DNA of 64,000 bases, from the NCBI RefSeq assembly GCF_000427425.1, contig NZ_KE386494.1, forward strand, positions 928,524 through 992,523, written 5' to 3'. Every line of letters begins with the position of its first letter. Position 1 is the first letter of the stretch. The DNA is from Caldanaerobius polysaccharolyticus DSM 13641 (lineage in GTDB: Bacteria > Bacillota > Thermoanaerobacteria > Thermoanaerobacterales > Caldanaerobiaceae). The notes beneath the pieces are model-generated. The model was not told the DNA's origin. It was given only the letters and a program-made list of their open reading frames with translations, and did no database searches. Below are positions 8,151 through 16,640 of the stretch, in pieces. A program made the position numbers and the translations under genes.

Positions 8151-9221
8151 TTTACATGTAGATTTTACTTCTTTACACGAGTTCCTGACTATTAACTGCC
8201 CCCCAAACTCCAATACCACCCCCTTCACAGAATCAGCCTTAACACACTCTACTACTTTCTGCGTTAATGTGCTAAGAACCTCCTGGAAATCTACTCGAAA
8301 AGTAGTAAGCGGAGGATCAATATAAGCGCTAAAGTTTGAGTCATCAACACCGACTATTGAAACATCATCAGGAATAAGAATACCTTTTCTCTTTAATGCA
8401 TCAATCACACCATATGCAATAGTATCATTTGCGCAAAATATTGCTGACGGAAGTTCATACCCGCTTGCCAAAAATTCATCCATCAACTGCTTGGCCCTAA
8501 AACGTTCAAACCCCGGAAAAAGCATCCATTGATCACGTATCTCAAGTCCATATTTCTTCATGCCACGGATAAAAGAATTATACCTTTGCATACCACTAAA
8601 ACGTTGTAAATCGCCATGAATTCCCATAATCTTTTTATGTCCTAACGACACCAAATAATCCACTGCTTGTTCTCCAAACTTATCATCAAAGTTTGCAACG
8701 ACACAATTTATTTCTTTTCTTCCCTTTACATTATAGTCCAATACCCCTACAATAAAACCTTCTTTAATTAATTCTTCAATTACAGGTTCGTTATCAGAAC
8801 ATCCTATAAAAATACCTGCATCAATGCGTTTCTGATAGAATATCTCTTTAATCATTTTTATATTATCCGGTTGTTTGACTTCGTGTATAATATTGATCAA
8901 CGTAAAAAAACCACTATGAGAAGCTGCTTCCGCTATACTCGCTAATATAAAATCAGCATGAGCATCTTCTTTAAAATAATTTATACCAGGACTATTTATT
9001 ACAAAAAATAACCCTATTGTATTAGTCTTTTTTCCCGTCAATACCCGTGCAGCACTATTCGGAGTATAGCCATATTGCTCAATTATTCTTAATACCTTTT
9101 CCCTTTTACTCTCACTTACATTTGGATAATTGTTTACAACCCTACTTACCGTACTCCGAGAAACTCCCGCTAGCCTTGCTATTTCTGCACTGTTAAAAAT
9201 CCTCTTATTATACTCCTTCAT
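8148..9221 (-). CDS. LacI family transcriptional regulator
   Basis: 357-residue repressor. The N-terminal helix-turn-helix (NSAEIARLAGVSRSTVSRV, then VNNYPNVSE) and hinge helix (PNSAARVLTGKKTNTIGL) are canonical. The rest is a periplasmic-binding-protein-like effector domain, ending in the VGVDDSNFSAYIDPPLTTF segment typical of sugar repressors. It sits directly upstream of the sugar operon on the same strand, and operator-like palindromes occur both before the operon and before this gene. It probably responds to the fucosylated sugar or a breakdown product; the effector is inferred, not seen. The start is ATG at 9221. Confidence 0.93.
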   Translation of the reverse strand: MKEYNKRIFNSAEIARLAGVSRSTVSRVVNNYPNVSESKREKVLRIIEQYGYTPNSAARVLTGKKTNTIGLFFVINSPGINYFKEDAHADFILASIAEAASHSGFFTLINIIHEVKQPDNIKMIKEIFYQKRIDAGIFIGCSDNEPVIEELIKEGFIVGVLDYNVKGRKEINCVVANFDDKFGEQAVDYLVSLGHKKIMGIHGDLQRFSGMQRYNSFIRGMKKYGLEIRDQWMLFPGFERFRAKQLMDEFLASGYELPSAIFCANDTIAYGVIDALKRKGILIPDDVSIVGVDDSNFSAYIDPPLTTFRVDFQEVLSTLTQKVVECVKADSVKGVVLEFGGQLIVRNSCKEVKSTCK

Positions 9222-9228
9222 TTCTCCG

Positions 9229-9242
9229 TGAACCCGCTTTCA
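9229..9242. promoter_or_regulatory. Imperfect operator TGAACCCGCTTTCA before lacI-type gene
   Basis: Matches TGAACGCGCGTTCA in 12 of 14 positions. It lies in the leader of the regulator gene, downstream of its predicted -10, which fits weak autorepression. Confidence 0.6.
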
Positions 9243-9273
9243 AACTGCCGTATGCATTGTCTTAACTGCTTTA

Positions 9274-9302
9274 ATAATAATCTATACGTAAAACATTTTC
9301 AA
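9274..9302 (-). promoter_or_regulatory. Sigma-A-type promoter of the LacI-family gene
   Basis: On the minus strand TTGAAA (9302-9297), a 17-bp spacer and TATTAT (9279-9274). It lies about 53 bp upstream of the ATG. The 9303-9413 stretch beyond it shows nothing further. Confidence 0.6.
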
Positions 9303-9413
9303 TGCTCATTTTTTCGCAAAATCCTTCGATTTTACTAAAATATCTGCAGGTTCCGCGCTTTTCCTTGATATTTCTCACGATTTCTTCGCTTCATGCTTTT
9401 TATCAAATGCACG

Positions 9414-9444
9414 AAAGCCCTCACGTTAGTTCCGTGAGGGCTTT
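9414..9444. terminator. Terminator hairpin after tRNA-Arg
   Basis: 12-bp perfect stem: AAAGCCCTCACG (9414-9425) and CGTGAGGGCTTT (9433-9444), loop 7 nt. It lies just past the 3' end of the minus-strand tRNA. T-runs occur on both sides (five T on plus, three on minus), so it may work in both directions. Confidence 0.75.
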
Positions 9445-9450
9445 TTGCTG

Positions 9451-9523
9451 TGCGCCTGAAAGGAATCGAACCTCCGACACGTGGTTTAGGAAACCACTGC
9501 TCTATCCACTGAGCTACAGGCGC
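9451..9523 (-). tRNA. tRNA-Arg(CCU)
   Basis: 73-nt cloverleaf read on the minus strand. The acceptor GCGCCTG pairs with CAGGCGC, the D arm has AGCTCAGTGGATAGAGC, and the T arm has GGTTCGATTCC. The anticodon stem GTGGT/ACCAC encloses TTCCTAA, giving anticodon CCU, which reads AGG. The discriminator is A, and the CCA end is not encoded. Confidence 0.95.
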
Positions 9524-9591
9524 ATCTTCTATCGACAGGAGATATTATATAGCATTAATGCATGTTTGTCAATAACTTTTGAAAAAAGATT

Positions 9592-9969
9592 TTATCTCAT
9601 TCTATTACATACTTTTTGCCAGTCACAGCCGTTACAAAAATCCCAGAACCATGAGCGGGAAATGCTATTTACCTTTTGTTTGATCTCGTTCCAGACTACC
9701 TCCTGACTTGATTCAATGCATAGATGATTTCTGGCTTTGTCATCCATCTCTTTTATCTCCTCATCGGCTCCTTCCTTATGGGTGCAAATATCTCCCTTTA
9801 GATAGGGGCAAGCACTGCAAACATCATCAGGACCTTCTACTACCTTTATTTTTTCACCTTTTTGCACCATATCTAACAACTGCTTGACATTGTCTATAAA
9901 ATCACCACTGTAGCCTTCTCCCTGGAAAAAATTAAGGCATATGAGGTGATGTCCTCTCAATCGCACCAT
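9592..9969 (-). CDS. DUF1284 domain protein
   Basis: About 125-residue protein that begins MVRLRGHHLICLNFFQGEGY, the signature of the DUF1284 family (small bacterial/archaeal proteins of unknown function). It has several cysteines: CSACPYLKGDICTHK in the middle, and CNGCDWQKVC near the C-terminus. These could bind a metal or an Fe-S cluster. ATG at 9969 is preferred because GGGAG lies 9 bases upstream; ATG at 9978 is directly next to that site. It stands alone between tRNA-Arg and the amino-acid ABC operon. Function unknown. Confidence 0.8.
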   Translation of the reverse strand: MVRLRGHHLICLNFFQGEGYSGDFIDNVKQLLDMVQKGEKIKVVEGPDDVCSACPYLKGDICTHKEGADEEIKEMDDKARNHLCIESSQEVVWNEIKQKVNSISRSWFWDFCNGCDWQKVCNRMR

Positions 9970-10070
9970 AACTTTCATCTCCCTATCATTCTTCGCTGTT
10001 ATACGGACTAGAATGAGCTTTTCTTAAATTAAGTATAAATAATTTGCTAAAAAAGTCCAGCTTTTGATTA

Positions 10071-10099
10071 TTTACAACTTTATTGTGATAAAGTATAAT
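10071..10099 (+). promoter_or_regulatory. Promoter of the amino-acid ABC operon with embedded palindrome
   Basis: TTTACA (10071-10076), 17-bp spacer, TATAAT (10094-10099). The spacer is itself the palindrome ACTTTATTGTGATAAAGT (10077-10094, 7-bp arms), a likely repressor site between the -35 and -10. Confidence 0.75.
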
Positions 10100-10131
10100 A
10101 GGGCTTGAAAACAAAGAGAGGAGAAATGGGA

Positions 10132-10982
10132 ATGAAAAAATTACTCATATTCCGCAAGGCTTTTTTTATCATGACTGCTTTTACTTTAATTGCAGCTATA
10201 TTATCAGGCTGTGGGGCTAACAATGCATCTAATGCCTCAAAAGCTGCCAGCAAAACAGATAACTCTCTGGAAAGGGTAAAAAAGCTGGTAAACTAACCAT
10301 CGGCATTGACGATGCCTTTCCTCCCATGGAATTTAGAGACGAGAAAAACCGACTGGTAGGGTACGACATCGACCTAGCCCGGGAAGCCGGCAAACGGCTG
10401 GGTGTAAAAGTAGAATGGATCCCCACAGACTGGAACGGCGTAATCCTGGCGCTTAATTCCGGAAAATTCGATATAATATGGTCGGGTATGAGCATAACAG
10501 AGGAAAGGGCAAAAGAAGTGGATTTCAGCCCTGCATATATAAACGAGTCACAGGTAGTAGTGGTAAAAGCGGGGAATGAAAAAATCAAAAACCAGGACGA
10601 TTTAAAAGGCAAAGTGGTAGGAACTCAGCTGGGCAGCACAGGAGAACAAGCAGCTAAAAAGCTTAAAGGCTTAAAAGAGTTAAAAAAGTATTCCAAGTAC
10701 ACCGAAGCTTTTCTGGATTTAGACGCAGGAAGGCTGGATGCCATTGTGGTTGATGAACTGGTAGGAAGGTACTACATGACTAAGAGGTCAAATCAGTTCA
10801 AGGTAGTATTTTCCCTGGCAAAAGAACCCTTTGGCATCGCTTATAGAAAACAGGACAAAGAGCTGCAAAAGGCCTTAAATAAAGTCATGGAAGACATGAA
10901 AAAAGACGGTACCATGGCCAGAATATCTAAAAAATGGTTTGGCGAAGACATATCTACGTGGGAACAGCCTGATGCCCTTTGA
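10132..10982 (+). pseudogene. Amino-acid ABC substrate-binding lipoprotein, frameshifted at an A6 run
   Basis: Family 3 polar amino-acid binding protein (HisJ/GlnH type). The signal peptide MKKLLIFRKAFFIMTAFTLI leads to the lipobox LSGC. After SLERVKK the frame ends in a stop at 10296, but the expected KLTIGIDDAFPPMEF continues in another frame from the A6 run at 10278-10283 and then runs intact to 10982 (LVGYDIDLAREAGKRLG, IWSGMSITEERA, VGTQLGSTGEQAA). One A is missing. It could be a real mutation, a sequencing error, or slippage at the A-run restoring a full protein. The start has AGGAG upstream. The permease and ATPase genes downstream are intact, so the protein is probably needed. Confidence 0.88.
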
Positions 10983-10996
10983 TACGTTCAAAGGGC
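10974..10996. promoter_or_regulatory. 9-bp intercistronic hairpin after the binding-protein gene
   Basis: GCCCTTTGA (10974-10982) pairs perfectly with TCAAAGGGC (10988-10996) around a 5-nt loop; the stop codon is inside the stem. It is followed by AAAAATTATT rather than a U-run, so it likely stabilises the upstream message or attenuates the next genes. Confidence 0.7.
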
Positions 10997-11025
10997 AAAA
11001 ATTATTGTATTAAGAGGTGGACAGT

Positions 11026-11676
11026 ATGGACTACAAGTATTTTTTAAGCCTGATTCCTGTCCTAGGAACAGGCGCGATCATGACCATTGAGCTCACGGTG
11101 CTCTCAATTATAATCGGTACAATTTTAGGATTAGTTCTGGCATTGATGAGAATTTCCAATAATTTTATAATATCCCGTCTATCTGGGCTTTACATTTACA
11201 TCATGAGGGGCACACCGCTTCTTTTACAGCTGTTCGCTATATACTATGGACTACCCAGCCTGGGAATAAAATTAAATCCCTTTCCTGCAGCGGTCATAGG
11301 TATGAGCCTAAACTCCGCGGCATATATAGCTGAAATAATAAGGGGCGGTATACAATCCATAGACAAAGGACAGATGGAAGCCTCTAAAGCTCTGGGTATG
11401 ACGTACTTTCAGGCCATGAAGAGAGTTATTCTACCCCAGGCGTATAGAAGGCTTATACCACCTATGGGGAACGAATTTATCGCCCTTTTAAAGGATTCAT
11501 CGCTGGTTTCAACTATAGCCATGGTAGACCTGATGCGCACGGCGCTTCAGATGTATTCCAATTCATTTAAGCCCGTAGAAGTATTTACACTGGCAGGTCT
11601 TTATTACCTATTGCTTACATCAGTATTTACGTTGATTTTCGGAAAGATGGAAAGGAGGTACTCTATATATGAGTGA
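11026..11676 (+). CDS. Amino-acid ABC transporter permease
   Basis: 216-residue HisMQ-family permease for polar amino acids. It has about five membrane segments ([20 protein letters not shown] first). The conserved [11 protein letters not shown] motif is near residue 64, and the EAA-type loop [19 protein letters not shown] follows, then [21 protein letters not shown] at 11026 is used because GAGGTG lies 6 bases upstream; a GTG at 11017 is part of that site. Its 3' end overlaps the ATPase gene by 8 bp, so the two are translationally coupled. Confidence 0.94.
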   Translation: MDYKYFLSLIPVLGTGAIMTIELTVLSIIIGTILGLVLALMRISNNFIISRLSGLYIYIMRGTPLLLQLFAIYYGLPSLGIKLNPFPAAVIGMSLNSAAYIAEIIRGGIQSIDKGQMEASKALGMTYFQAMKRVILPQAYRRLIPPMGNEFIALLKDSSLVSTIAMVDLMRTALQMYSNSFKPVEVFTLAGLYYLLLTSVFTLIFGKMERRYSIYE

Positions 11677-12418
11677 CAGCGCGCCTGTGATCTCTGTAGA
11701 CAATCTGCGTAAAACCTTTGGCAAAAACCAGGTCTTAAAAGGCGTAAATTTAAGTGTAAAAAACGGCGAAGTTCTTGTCATAATAGGGCCCAGCGGCTCC
11801 GGGAAAAGCACGCTTTTAAGGTGTATAAAGGGCCTGGAAAAACCTGACGAAGGCCACATATATGTAGAAGGTCAGATTCTGAATGATAAAAGCAAAAACT
11901 ACCGGATGTTGCAGCAACAAATTGGCATGGTCTTTCAGCATTTCAATCTCTTCCCCCATATGACGGCATTGCAAAACATAATAGAAGGACCTATAACGGT
12001 CAAAAAAACTCCAAAGAAAAAAGCCGTAGAACAAGGGCTATACCTTTTAGAAAAAGTGGGATTGTTGGATAAAAAAGACGAATACCCGTCAAGGCTTTCA
12101 GGAGGTCAAAAGCAGAGAGTAGCCATAGCCAGGGCTTTGGCCATGCAACCAAAAATAATGCTGTTCGATGAACCTACATCAGCACTGGACCCCGAACTCG
12201 TGCAGGAAGTTCTAAGGGTGATAAAAGAACTGGCCAGGGACGGCATGACCATGATTGTGGTGACCCATGAAATGGAATTTGCAAAAGAAGTGGCAAATAG
12301 GATAATTTTCATGGATGATGGATTGGTGCTGGAAGAGGGATCGCCGGACAAGATTTTCGCCAATCCGGAACACCGGCGAACCAGGAGCTTTCTTGGAAAA
12401 TTTATTTTAGCACAATGA
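11669..12418 (+). CDS. Amino-acid ABC transporter ATP-binding protein
   Basis: 249-residue cytoplasmic ATPase (GlnQ/HisP type). Walker A is GPSGSGKST, the Q-loop is in [18 protein letters not shown], the signature is [15 protein letters not shown], Walker B is [12 protein letters not shown] and the switch His is in VVTHEMEFA. The start ATG at 11669 has AGGAGG upstream within the permease gene. It powers uptake by the permease at 11026-11676 with the frameshifted binding protein before it. The substrate amino acid cannot be named from sequence. Confidence 0.96.
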   Translation: MSDSAPVISVDNLRKTFGKNQVLKGVNLSVKNGEVLVIIGPSGSGKSTLLRCIKGLEKPDEGHIYVEGQILNDKSKNYRMLQQQIGMVFQHFNLFPHMTALQNIIEGPITVKKTPKKKAVEQGLYLLEKVGLLDKKDEYPSRLSGGQKQRVAIARALAMQPKIMLFDEPTSALDPELVQEVLRVIKELARDGMTMIVVTHEMEFAKEVANRIIFMDDGLVLEEGSPDKIFANPEHRRTRSFLGKFILAQ

Positions 12419-12473
12419 TCACCATTGACCAAAAAAATCGTTAGCTTATACTGGTAAGTGCGGAGGTGATTTT

Positions 12474-13682
12474 TTGAAACATTTTGTTATTATAGGCAAC
12501 GGTATAGCTTCGATTTCGGCAATTGAAGCAATTCGGCAAATTGACCAGCGAACACCTATCACTATAATAAGCGAAGAACCCTATCACACCTATTACAGGA
12601 CGCGGCTCTCTCATCTTTTAGGCGAAAATCCAGACGCAGATAAGCTGCTGATCCACAAACCAGCGTGGTTTGAGGAGAACGGCGTAACTGTTTTTCTAAG
12701 CCGTAAGGCCACATCCATTGACTTCCAAAATAAATCCGTGAAATTAGACGATGGCAGTAAGCTGGAATACAGCAGCCTACTATTGGCTACAGGAAGCTAT
12801 CCCTTCATACCGCCGGTTCCCGGGGCAAATTTAAAAGGAGTTTTCAGCATCAGGACACTAAACGACGTAAAAAGCCTATATCAATACATAGTAAACAAAA
12901 ATACAGGAGCAGTAATAGGAGGTGGAGTTTTAGGACTGGAAGCCGCATGGGCACTGGCCAGCAAGGGAAAGAAAATATACGTCATCGAAAACGCACCGTA
13001 CATACTGGTAAAGCAGCTCAATAAAAAAGGCTCTGAAATCATCCAGGCTATGGGCGAAAAAAACGGTATATCTTTTGTCGTCCCAGCTCAGCTTAAAAAA
13101 ATCACAGGAAATGAGTTCGTCTCTGGCATAGAGCTGGCAGAGTTCACGAGTATACCTGTGGATTTCGTAATCTTCTCTACAGGCGTAAGGCCTAACACGC
13201 TTCTATTAAAAGACAGCCCTGTAAAGGTAAACAGGGGCATTGTGGTAGATCAATTTATGAGGACAAACATAGAAGGCGTTTACGCAGCTGGGGATGTAGC
13301 AGAATATGAGGGACGTTGTTACGCAATATGGCCTGTAGCCGCAGAGCAGGGCAAAGTAGCCGGTGCAAATATGGCCGGAAAACCCATCATTTACAATGAA
13401 ATGATACCCTCCAATTATCTTAAAGTATTTGGCATTAACATGTTTTCCATCGGCGACATTTTCGGTGACGATTCTGCCAGTTTTGCTGTTGAAGAAATTG
13501 ACGAAGAGAAGAATGTATACAAAAAAATATTCTTCAAAGACAATGTGCCAGTAGGTGCTATACTAATAGGTGATATAAAAGCATCCAGCGCCATATCAGC
13601 GGCTATTAAAAGTAAAAAAGCCATGTCTAGCGAATTTATAAAAAAACCTTCATTTACATCTTTTCTCGAAAACATAAACTGA
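12474..13682 (+). CDS. NAD(P)/FAD-dependent oxidoreductase (NirB-N / rubredoxin reductase-like)
   Basis: 402-residue pyridine nucleotide-disulphide oxidoreductase family protein. FAD motif IIGNGIASISAIEAI is at the N-terminus, the NAD motif AVIGGGVLGLEAAWALA is near residue 143, and the second FAD motif NIEGVYAAGDVAEYEG is near residue 265. There is no redox-active Cys pair in the usual place, which fits the NADH:rubredoxin reductase / NirB N-terminal group. The start is TTG at 12474 behind GGAGGTGA. It is 55 bp downstream of the ABC operon and may be read through from it. The electron acceptor is unknown. Confidence 0.88.
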   Translation: MKHFVIIGNGIASISAIEAIRQIDQRTPITIISEEPYHTYYRTRLSHLLGENPDADKLLIHKPAWFEENGVTVFLSRKATSIDFQNKSVKLDDGSKLEYSSLLLATGSYPFIPPVPGANLKGVFSIRTLNDVKSLYQYIVNKNTGAVIGGGVLGLEAAWALASKGKKIYVIENAPYILVKQLNKKGSEIIQAMGEKNGISFVVPAQLKKITGNEFVSGIELAEFTSIPVDFVIFSTGVRPNTLLLKDSPVKVNRGIVVDQFMRTNIEGVYAAGDVAEYEGRCYAIWPVAAEQGKVAGANMAGKPIIYNEMIPSNYLKVFGINMFSIGDIFGDDSASFAVEEIDEEKNVYKKIFFKDNVPVGAILIGDIKASSAISAAIKSKKAMSSEFIKKPSFTSFLENIN

Positions 13683-13693
13683 GCATAAAAACA

Positions 13694-13723
13694 GGATGAA
13701 GGGCCTCACTTCACCCTTCATCC
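13694..13723. terminator. Bidirectional terminator between convergent genes
   Basis: GGATGAAGGG (13694-13703) pairs with CCCTTCATCC (13714-13723) around a 10-nt loop, between the ends of the FAD oxidoreductase (plus) and DedA (minus) genes. The T-runs are modest. Confidence 0.75.
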
Positions 13724-13726
13724 CTC

Positions 13727-14362
13727 TTAAGCCTTTATTTTCTGTTTCAAAAAGCCAATAATAGCAGGCAACAAAGATATTATGATTATAGCTATTATTA
13801 CAAAGCCGAAATTCTCCTTTACAACTTTCAGGTTTCCAAAAAAATACCCTCCGAATGTAAAAAGAGCTGTCCAGCTTATACCGCCCACAACGTTATAACT
13901 TAAAAACCTTATGTAGTTCATCTCACCGATTCCCGCTACAAATGGAGCAAACGTCCTGATTATGGGTATAAACCTGGCAAGCACTATAGTAATAGCACCG
14001 TATTTCTCGTAAAACATTCGAGCTTGCATCAGATACTCTTTCTTGATAAACCTGACATTTTCCTTCTCATATATCCTGTACCCTATTTCTTTTCCTATAT
14101 GGTAATTTAGCGTATCTCCCAATACAGCAGCTGCCAAAAACACGATATAAAGAACGTAAATGTCAAGGGATCCTATAGCGGCAAACGCCCCTGCAGCAAA
14201 TATGAGAGAATCACCGGGCAAAAACGGTGTAACCACCAACCCTGTTTCCAAAAACACCACAGCAAAAAGCAAAAAATACGTTGTCGTTCCATACACCTGT
14301 ATCACATTGCCCAAATGCTTATCCAGGTGTAAAACCACGTCAATAAGGGTCTTTACTATCAT
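13727..14362 (-). CDS. DedA family membrane protein
   Basis: 211-residue DedA/VTT-domain membrane protein, thought to act as a lipid flippase or proton-coupled transporter. Motifs are VFLETGLVVTPFLPGDSLIFAAG near residue 36, ARFIPIIRTFAPFVAGIGEM near 125, and GGISWTALFTFGGYFFG. Conserved acidic and arginine residues (Glu in FLETG, Arg-Phe-Ile-Pro, Arg-Thr-Phe) are present. Four to five membrane segments are visible. The start is ATG at 14362 with GAGGAG upstream. It appears to have its own promoter (14399-14404 is its -10). Confidence 0.93.
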   Translation of the reverse strand: MIVKTLIDVVLHLDKHLGNVIQVYGTTTYFLLFAVVFLETGLVVTPFLPGDSLIFAAGAFAAIGSLDIYVLYIVFLAAAVLGDTLNYHIGKEIGYRIYEKENVRFIKKEYLMQARMFYEKYGAITIVLARFIPIIRTFAPFVAGIGEMNYIRFLSYNVVGGISWTALFTFGGYFFGNLKVVKENFGFVIIAIIIISLLPAIIGFLKQKIKA

Positions 14363-14384
14363 TCATTCCACTCCTCAATGTATC

Positions 14385-14404
14385 ATGGTACAAATACCAT
14401 TATA
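14385..14404 (-). promoter_or_regulatory. DedA gene -10 box with adjacent 16-bp palindrome
   Basis: TATAAT on the minus strand (14404-14399) is followed at once by the palindrome ATGGTACAAATACCAT (14385-14400), which would cover the transcription start. A weak TTTAAA about 16 bp upstream may be the -35. Confidence 0.5.
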
Positions 14405-14492
14405 CACTTTTGAGAGAAATTTTAAATTAAAATAAAATTAAAAATTAATGAATATACGAAAACTCTTAACCCCCAGAACAACTAAGCGACTT

Positions 14493-15392
14493 TCAGAAAC
14501 CGGCAATAACCAATGCCCCTACGAGGATAAGTCCAAAAACAAAATGAAGCTTTGCCGTCGCTGGCACAAATTTAACTCTATCTACATTGTGAAGCTTATA
14601 AACGTTTAATGCCATAGGTACCGTAACCAAAGTCGCGAGGGTAAACAGAGGAAATACCTTAAACAACACCAGAATAACCGTCATCATATACGATCCGACC
14701 ACAAGCCCTTTATACACTTTAAGACCTGTGGAAAAGCCAAATCTGACCGAAAACGTAGCGATGCCATTTAGTCTGTCTCTCTCAATATCCCTCAACTCAT
14801 TGCTTATGTGAAGGGCCGGTATAAGGAGCCCCACAGATAGCGACGCTAAAATCACGTGGGCAGGAACTTTAAGAGCAAAAAGGTAATAGGCTCCACATAT
14901 CATCAAAGGCCCCATCAATACAAATGAAAATAAAGGGCCAAGCCCTTTATCTTTGTAATTAAAGGGGTATCCCGTATAAAAATAACCACCTATCACCCCT
15001 ATTATGCCAATGGCCAGCACCACAGCGTTTGAAAAATACACCAGTAAAAGCCCTATTAGGCTGCCTGCGAAAAAGCACAGGATTCCACACAAAAATATAC
15101 ATATCTCTGTCTTGGTCCTTTCCATACCCAAAAACCTATACTTTTTTTCAGCCGCGTTGGCGCTATCGTATTTCCCCTCAAAATAGTCGTTAACGAGGTT
15201 AACACCTGCTTGAACAAAAAGCCCTACTAGCGTGGAAAGGACTATCATTAAAATCACTACATAAAATGGCCTTCCTTTAAAAAGTTCTCCATCATAAAAC
15301 GCCATCGAAATGCCCAAAGACGTCGATATAAATGCGATGGTCAAAGAAAAAAACCTTAAAGCTTTCCATATGCTTTTAGCCACCCTATTCAC
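14493..15392 (-). CDS. UbiA-family prenyltransferase (MenA-like)
   Basis: 299-residue integral membrane prenyltransferase with about eight membrane segments. The first Mg-diphosphate motif is VNLVNDYFEGKYDSANA near residue 64, and the second acidic motif is SNELRDIERDRLNG near 196, as in MenA/UbiA enzymes. MenA joins a polyprenyl chain to 1,4-dihydroxy-2-naphthoate, but no other menaquinone genes are nearby, so the aromatic acceptor is uncertain. The start is ATG at 15392. It lies between DedA and a zinc-ribbon gene on the same strand, and 130 bases (14363-14492) separate it from DedA. Confidence 0.88.
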   Translation of the reverse strand: MNRVAKSIWKALRFFSLTIAFISTSLGISMAFYDGELFKGRPFYVVILMIVLSTLVGLFVQAGVNLVNDYFEGKYDSANAAEKKYRFLGMERTKTEICIFLCGILCFFAGSLIGLLLVYFSNAVVLAIGIIGVIGGYFYTGYPFNYKDKGLGPLFSFVLMGPLMICGAYYLFALKVPAHVILASLSVGLLIPALHISNELRDIERDRLNGIATFSVRFGFSTGLKVYKGLVVGSYMMTVILVLFKVFPLFTLATLVTVPMALNVYKLHNVDRVKFVPATAKLHFVFGLILVGALVIAGF

Positions 15393-15420
15393 CTCAAATC
15401 ACTGCCATAAAAAATAGCTG

Positions 15421-16140
15421 TTATCTCTTTATAAACTTCGGCAAATATGGCACCTCGTCTTCAGGGCTTCCTACATAACCACATACGCCTACCCTCGGAG
15501 AATTTGCGAATTCGATCTCCCTCACGCCCTCTTCTTCACACTCGTGTTCTTGGATACAGTCTTCGCAGAAATAGCTCTCACAGTAATAGCAATAATATTT
15601 CGCTTCTTTCTCGCAAAAAGAACACTGAAAAACAGGTTCATTATTTCTGGCCATTATTTCAACCCTCTTTTTGACCTCAAAGCCCTTAAACTCGCCAACA
15701 ACGCTTAAATCTACATAAGTAGTGGAACCGTAATCGTACTTATACGTAAACCTCATACCTACACGCAGGACGTCTGACAGCTTGTAATCCATGCTCTTGG
15801 AAGGTTCTCCGAAAAGCCACTCATCGTCCTGAGACACTTCATATCTTTCTCCTTCAATATCAAAACAGCTCAAATGTCCACAGCACTCCACCCATACATC
15901 TCTTATAAACTTGTCCAATTTTCTCAATGTCGTTTCCTTGTCAATAGCGATGTACATCCAGAACAGAGAAGGCTCGTATTTTTCCCATATACCTAATACA
16001 AAATACTCTTTACCGCTTTTATTCTTTGAATTTTCCATCTTAGATTTTAAATACCTGGCCCTTTCGTAGCATGAACTTAAATGCCTCAGCATACCTCGCC
16101 TTTCAAATTCTCTCCCGCAATAATAACATTTTCCTTTCAT
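15421..16140 (-). CDS. pRiA4b ORF-3-like protein with two zinc-binding ends
   Basis: 239-residue protein. The N-terminus is a zinc finger (CYYCGREFERRGMLRHLSSC). The middle (FWMYIAIDKETTLRKLDKFI, then DEWLFGEPSKSMDYKLSDVL and FTYKYDYGSTT) matches the plasmid pRiA4b ORF-3 / IS1096 TnpR-like domain. The C-terminus has a B-box-like ribbon (CSFCEKEAKYYCYYCESYFC, followed by EDCIQEHEC). The family is widespread near mobile DNA but has no settled function. The start ATG at 16140 has GAGGGGAG upstream; the previous small gene ends 3 bp before it. Confidence 0.82.
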   Translation of the reverse strand: MKGKCYYCGREFERRGMLRHLSSCYERARYLKSKMENSKNKSGKEYFVLGIWEKYEPSLFWMYIAIDKETTLRKLDKFIRDVWVECCGHLSCFDIEGERYEVSQDDEWLFGEPSKSMDYKLSDVLRVGMRFTYKYDYGSTTYVDLSVVGEFKGFEVKKRVEIMARNNEPVFQCSFCEKEAKYYCYYCESYFCEDCIQEHECEEEGVREIEFANSPRVGVCGYVGSPEDEVPYLPKFIKR

Positions 16141-16143
16141 TTT

Positions 16144-16365
16144 TTACTCCCCTCTTTCCCTATTTTTATTATAAATCAATTTAAGAAGCCTGTAAATTCC
16201 AAGATAACTATCTGGTAACAATGCTAAAGCGGCAACACATATTATACCTGATAATGTAAATGCACTTTGCAATGATATATCCGCAGCTTTATCTATGATT
16301 AAGTTAACTACTGCTGCTACAGCAAGGGCATAAGGTATAATCGTCATTAATACAGCATAACTCAT
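16144..16365 (-). CDS. Small two-helix membrane protein, unknown
   Basis: 73-residue protein if the ATG at 16365 is used; the open frame extends to a GTG at 16410, but that part overlaps the remains of an MFS gene in another frame. Two hydrophobic helices are visible (AVLMTIIPYALAVAAVVNLI and SGIICVAALALLPDSYLGIY), with a basic C-terminus KNRERGE. It lies 3 bp upstream of the zinc-ribbon gene, so the two are likely co-transcribed. No family was recognised, and no clear ribosome site decides the start; it could be further debris from the MFS gene. Confidence 0.45.
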   Translation of the reverse strand: MSYAVLMTIIPYALAVAAVVNLIIDKAADISLQSAFTLSGIICVAALALLPDSYLGIYRLLKLIYNKNRERGE

Positions 16366-16372
16366 TGACTTC

Positions 16373-16639
16373 TCAAAGTGTTGTCGATGAGTATAGGTAC
16401 GCCGAATCACATCCCGATATACCCGAAACGCCTAATGCAACAATAACTCTTTATCCGCAAAATACCCCCACGGTATCTCGAATGCAGTTAATAATATGAA
16501 ATAAATTGATTCAATCATGAAAATCTGATACATTGTAATGCCGCGGTTAAGCCTGTAAAGCGTTGCAACCGGGCCATAAAAAACAAGCCCCTGCAAAAAC
16601 ACAATGGTAATACATGAGGACAAGATTTCTTTTATTCAT
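16373..16639 (-). pseudogene. Remnant of an MFS transporter (frameshift plus internal deletion)
   Basis: The ATG at 16639 has GGGGGTG upstream and begins MNKRNLVLMYYH. The frame then shifts, and the next-frame segment IVFLQGLVFYGPVATLYR, then YFILLTAFEIPWGYFAD, is the typical first two helices of a clostridial MFS permease. After ADKELLLH the frame ends, but VIVALGVSGISGCDSAYLYS, normally from helix 4, follows in a third frame to 16373. The 40 or so residues between were deleted, and the remaining eight helices are absent. The gene is dead. Confidence 0.75.
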
Positions 16640-16640
16640 C

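Noticed and set aside
8151-8160. Sugar-operon start at the 8143 codon
   Set aside because: It would place coding sequence across both operators and the promoter; TTG at 8077 has the ribosome site.
9302-9706. Plus-strand 134-codon frame over tRNA-Arg
   Set aside because: It runs through the tRNA and its terminator and opposite the DUF1284 gene.
16432-16623. A real 63-residue protein
   Set aside because: It is the shifted frame of the MFS remnant; the normal start at 16639 and the next segment lie in other frames.
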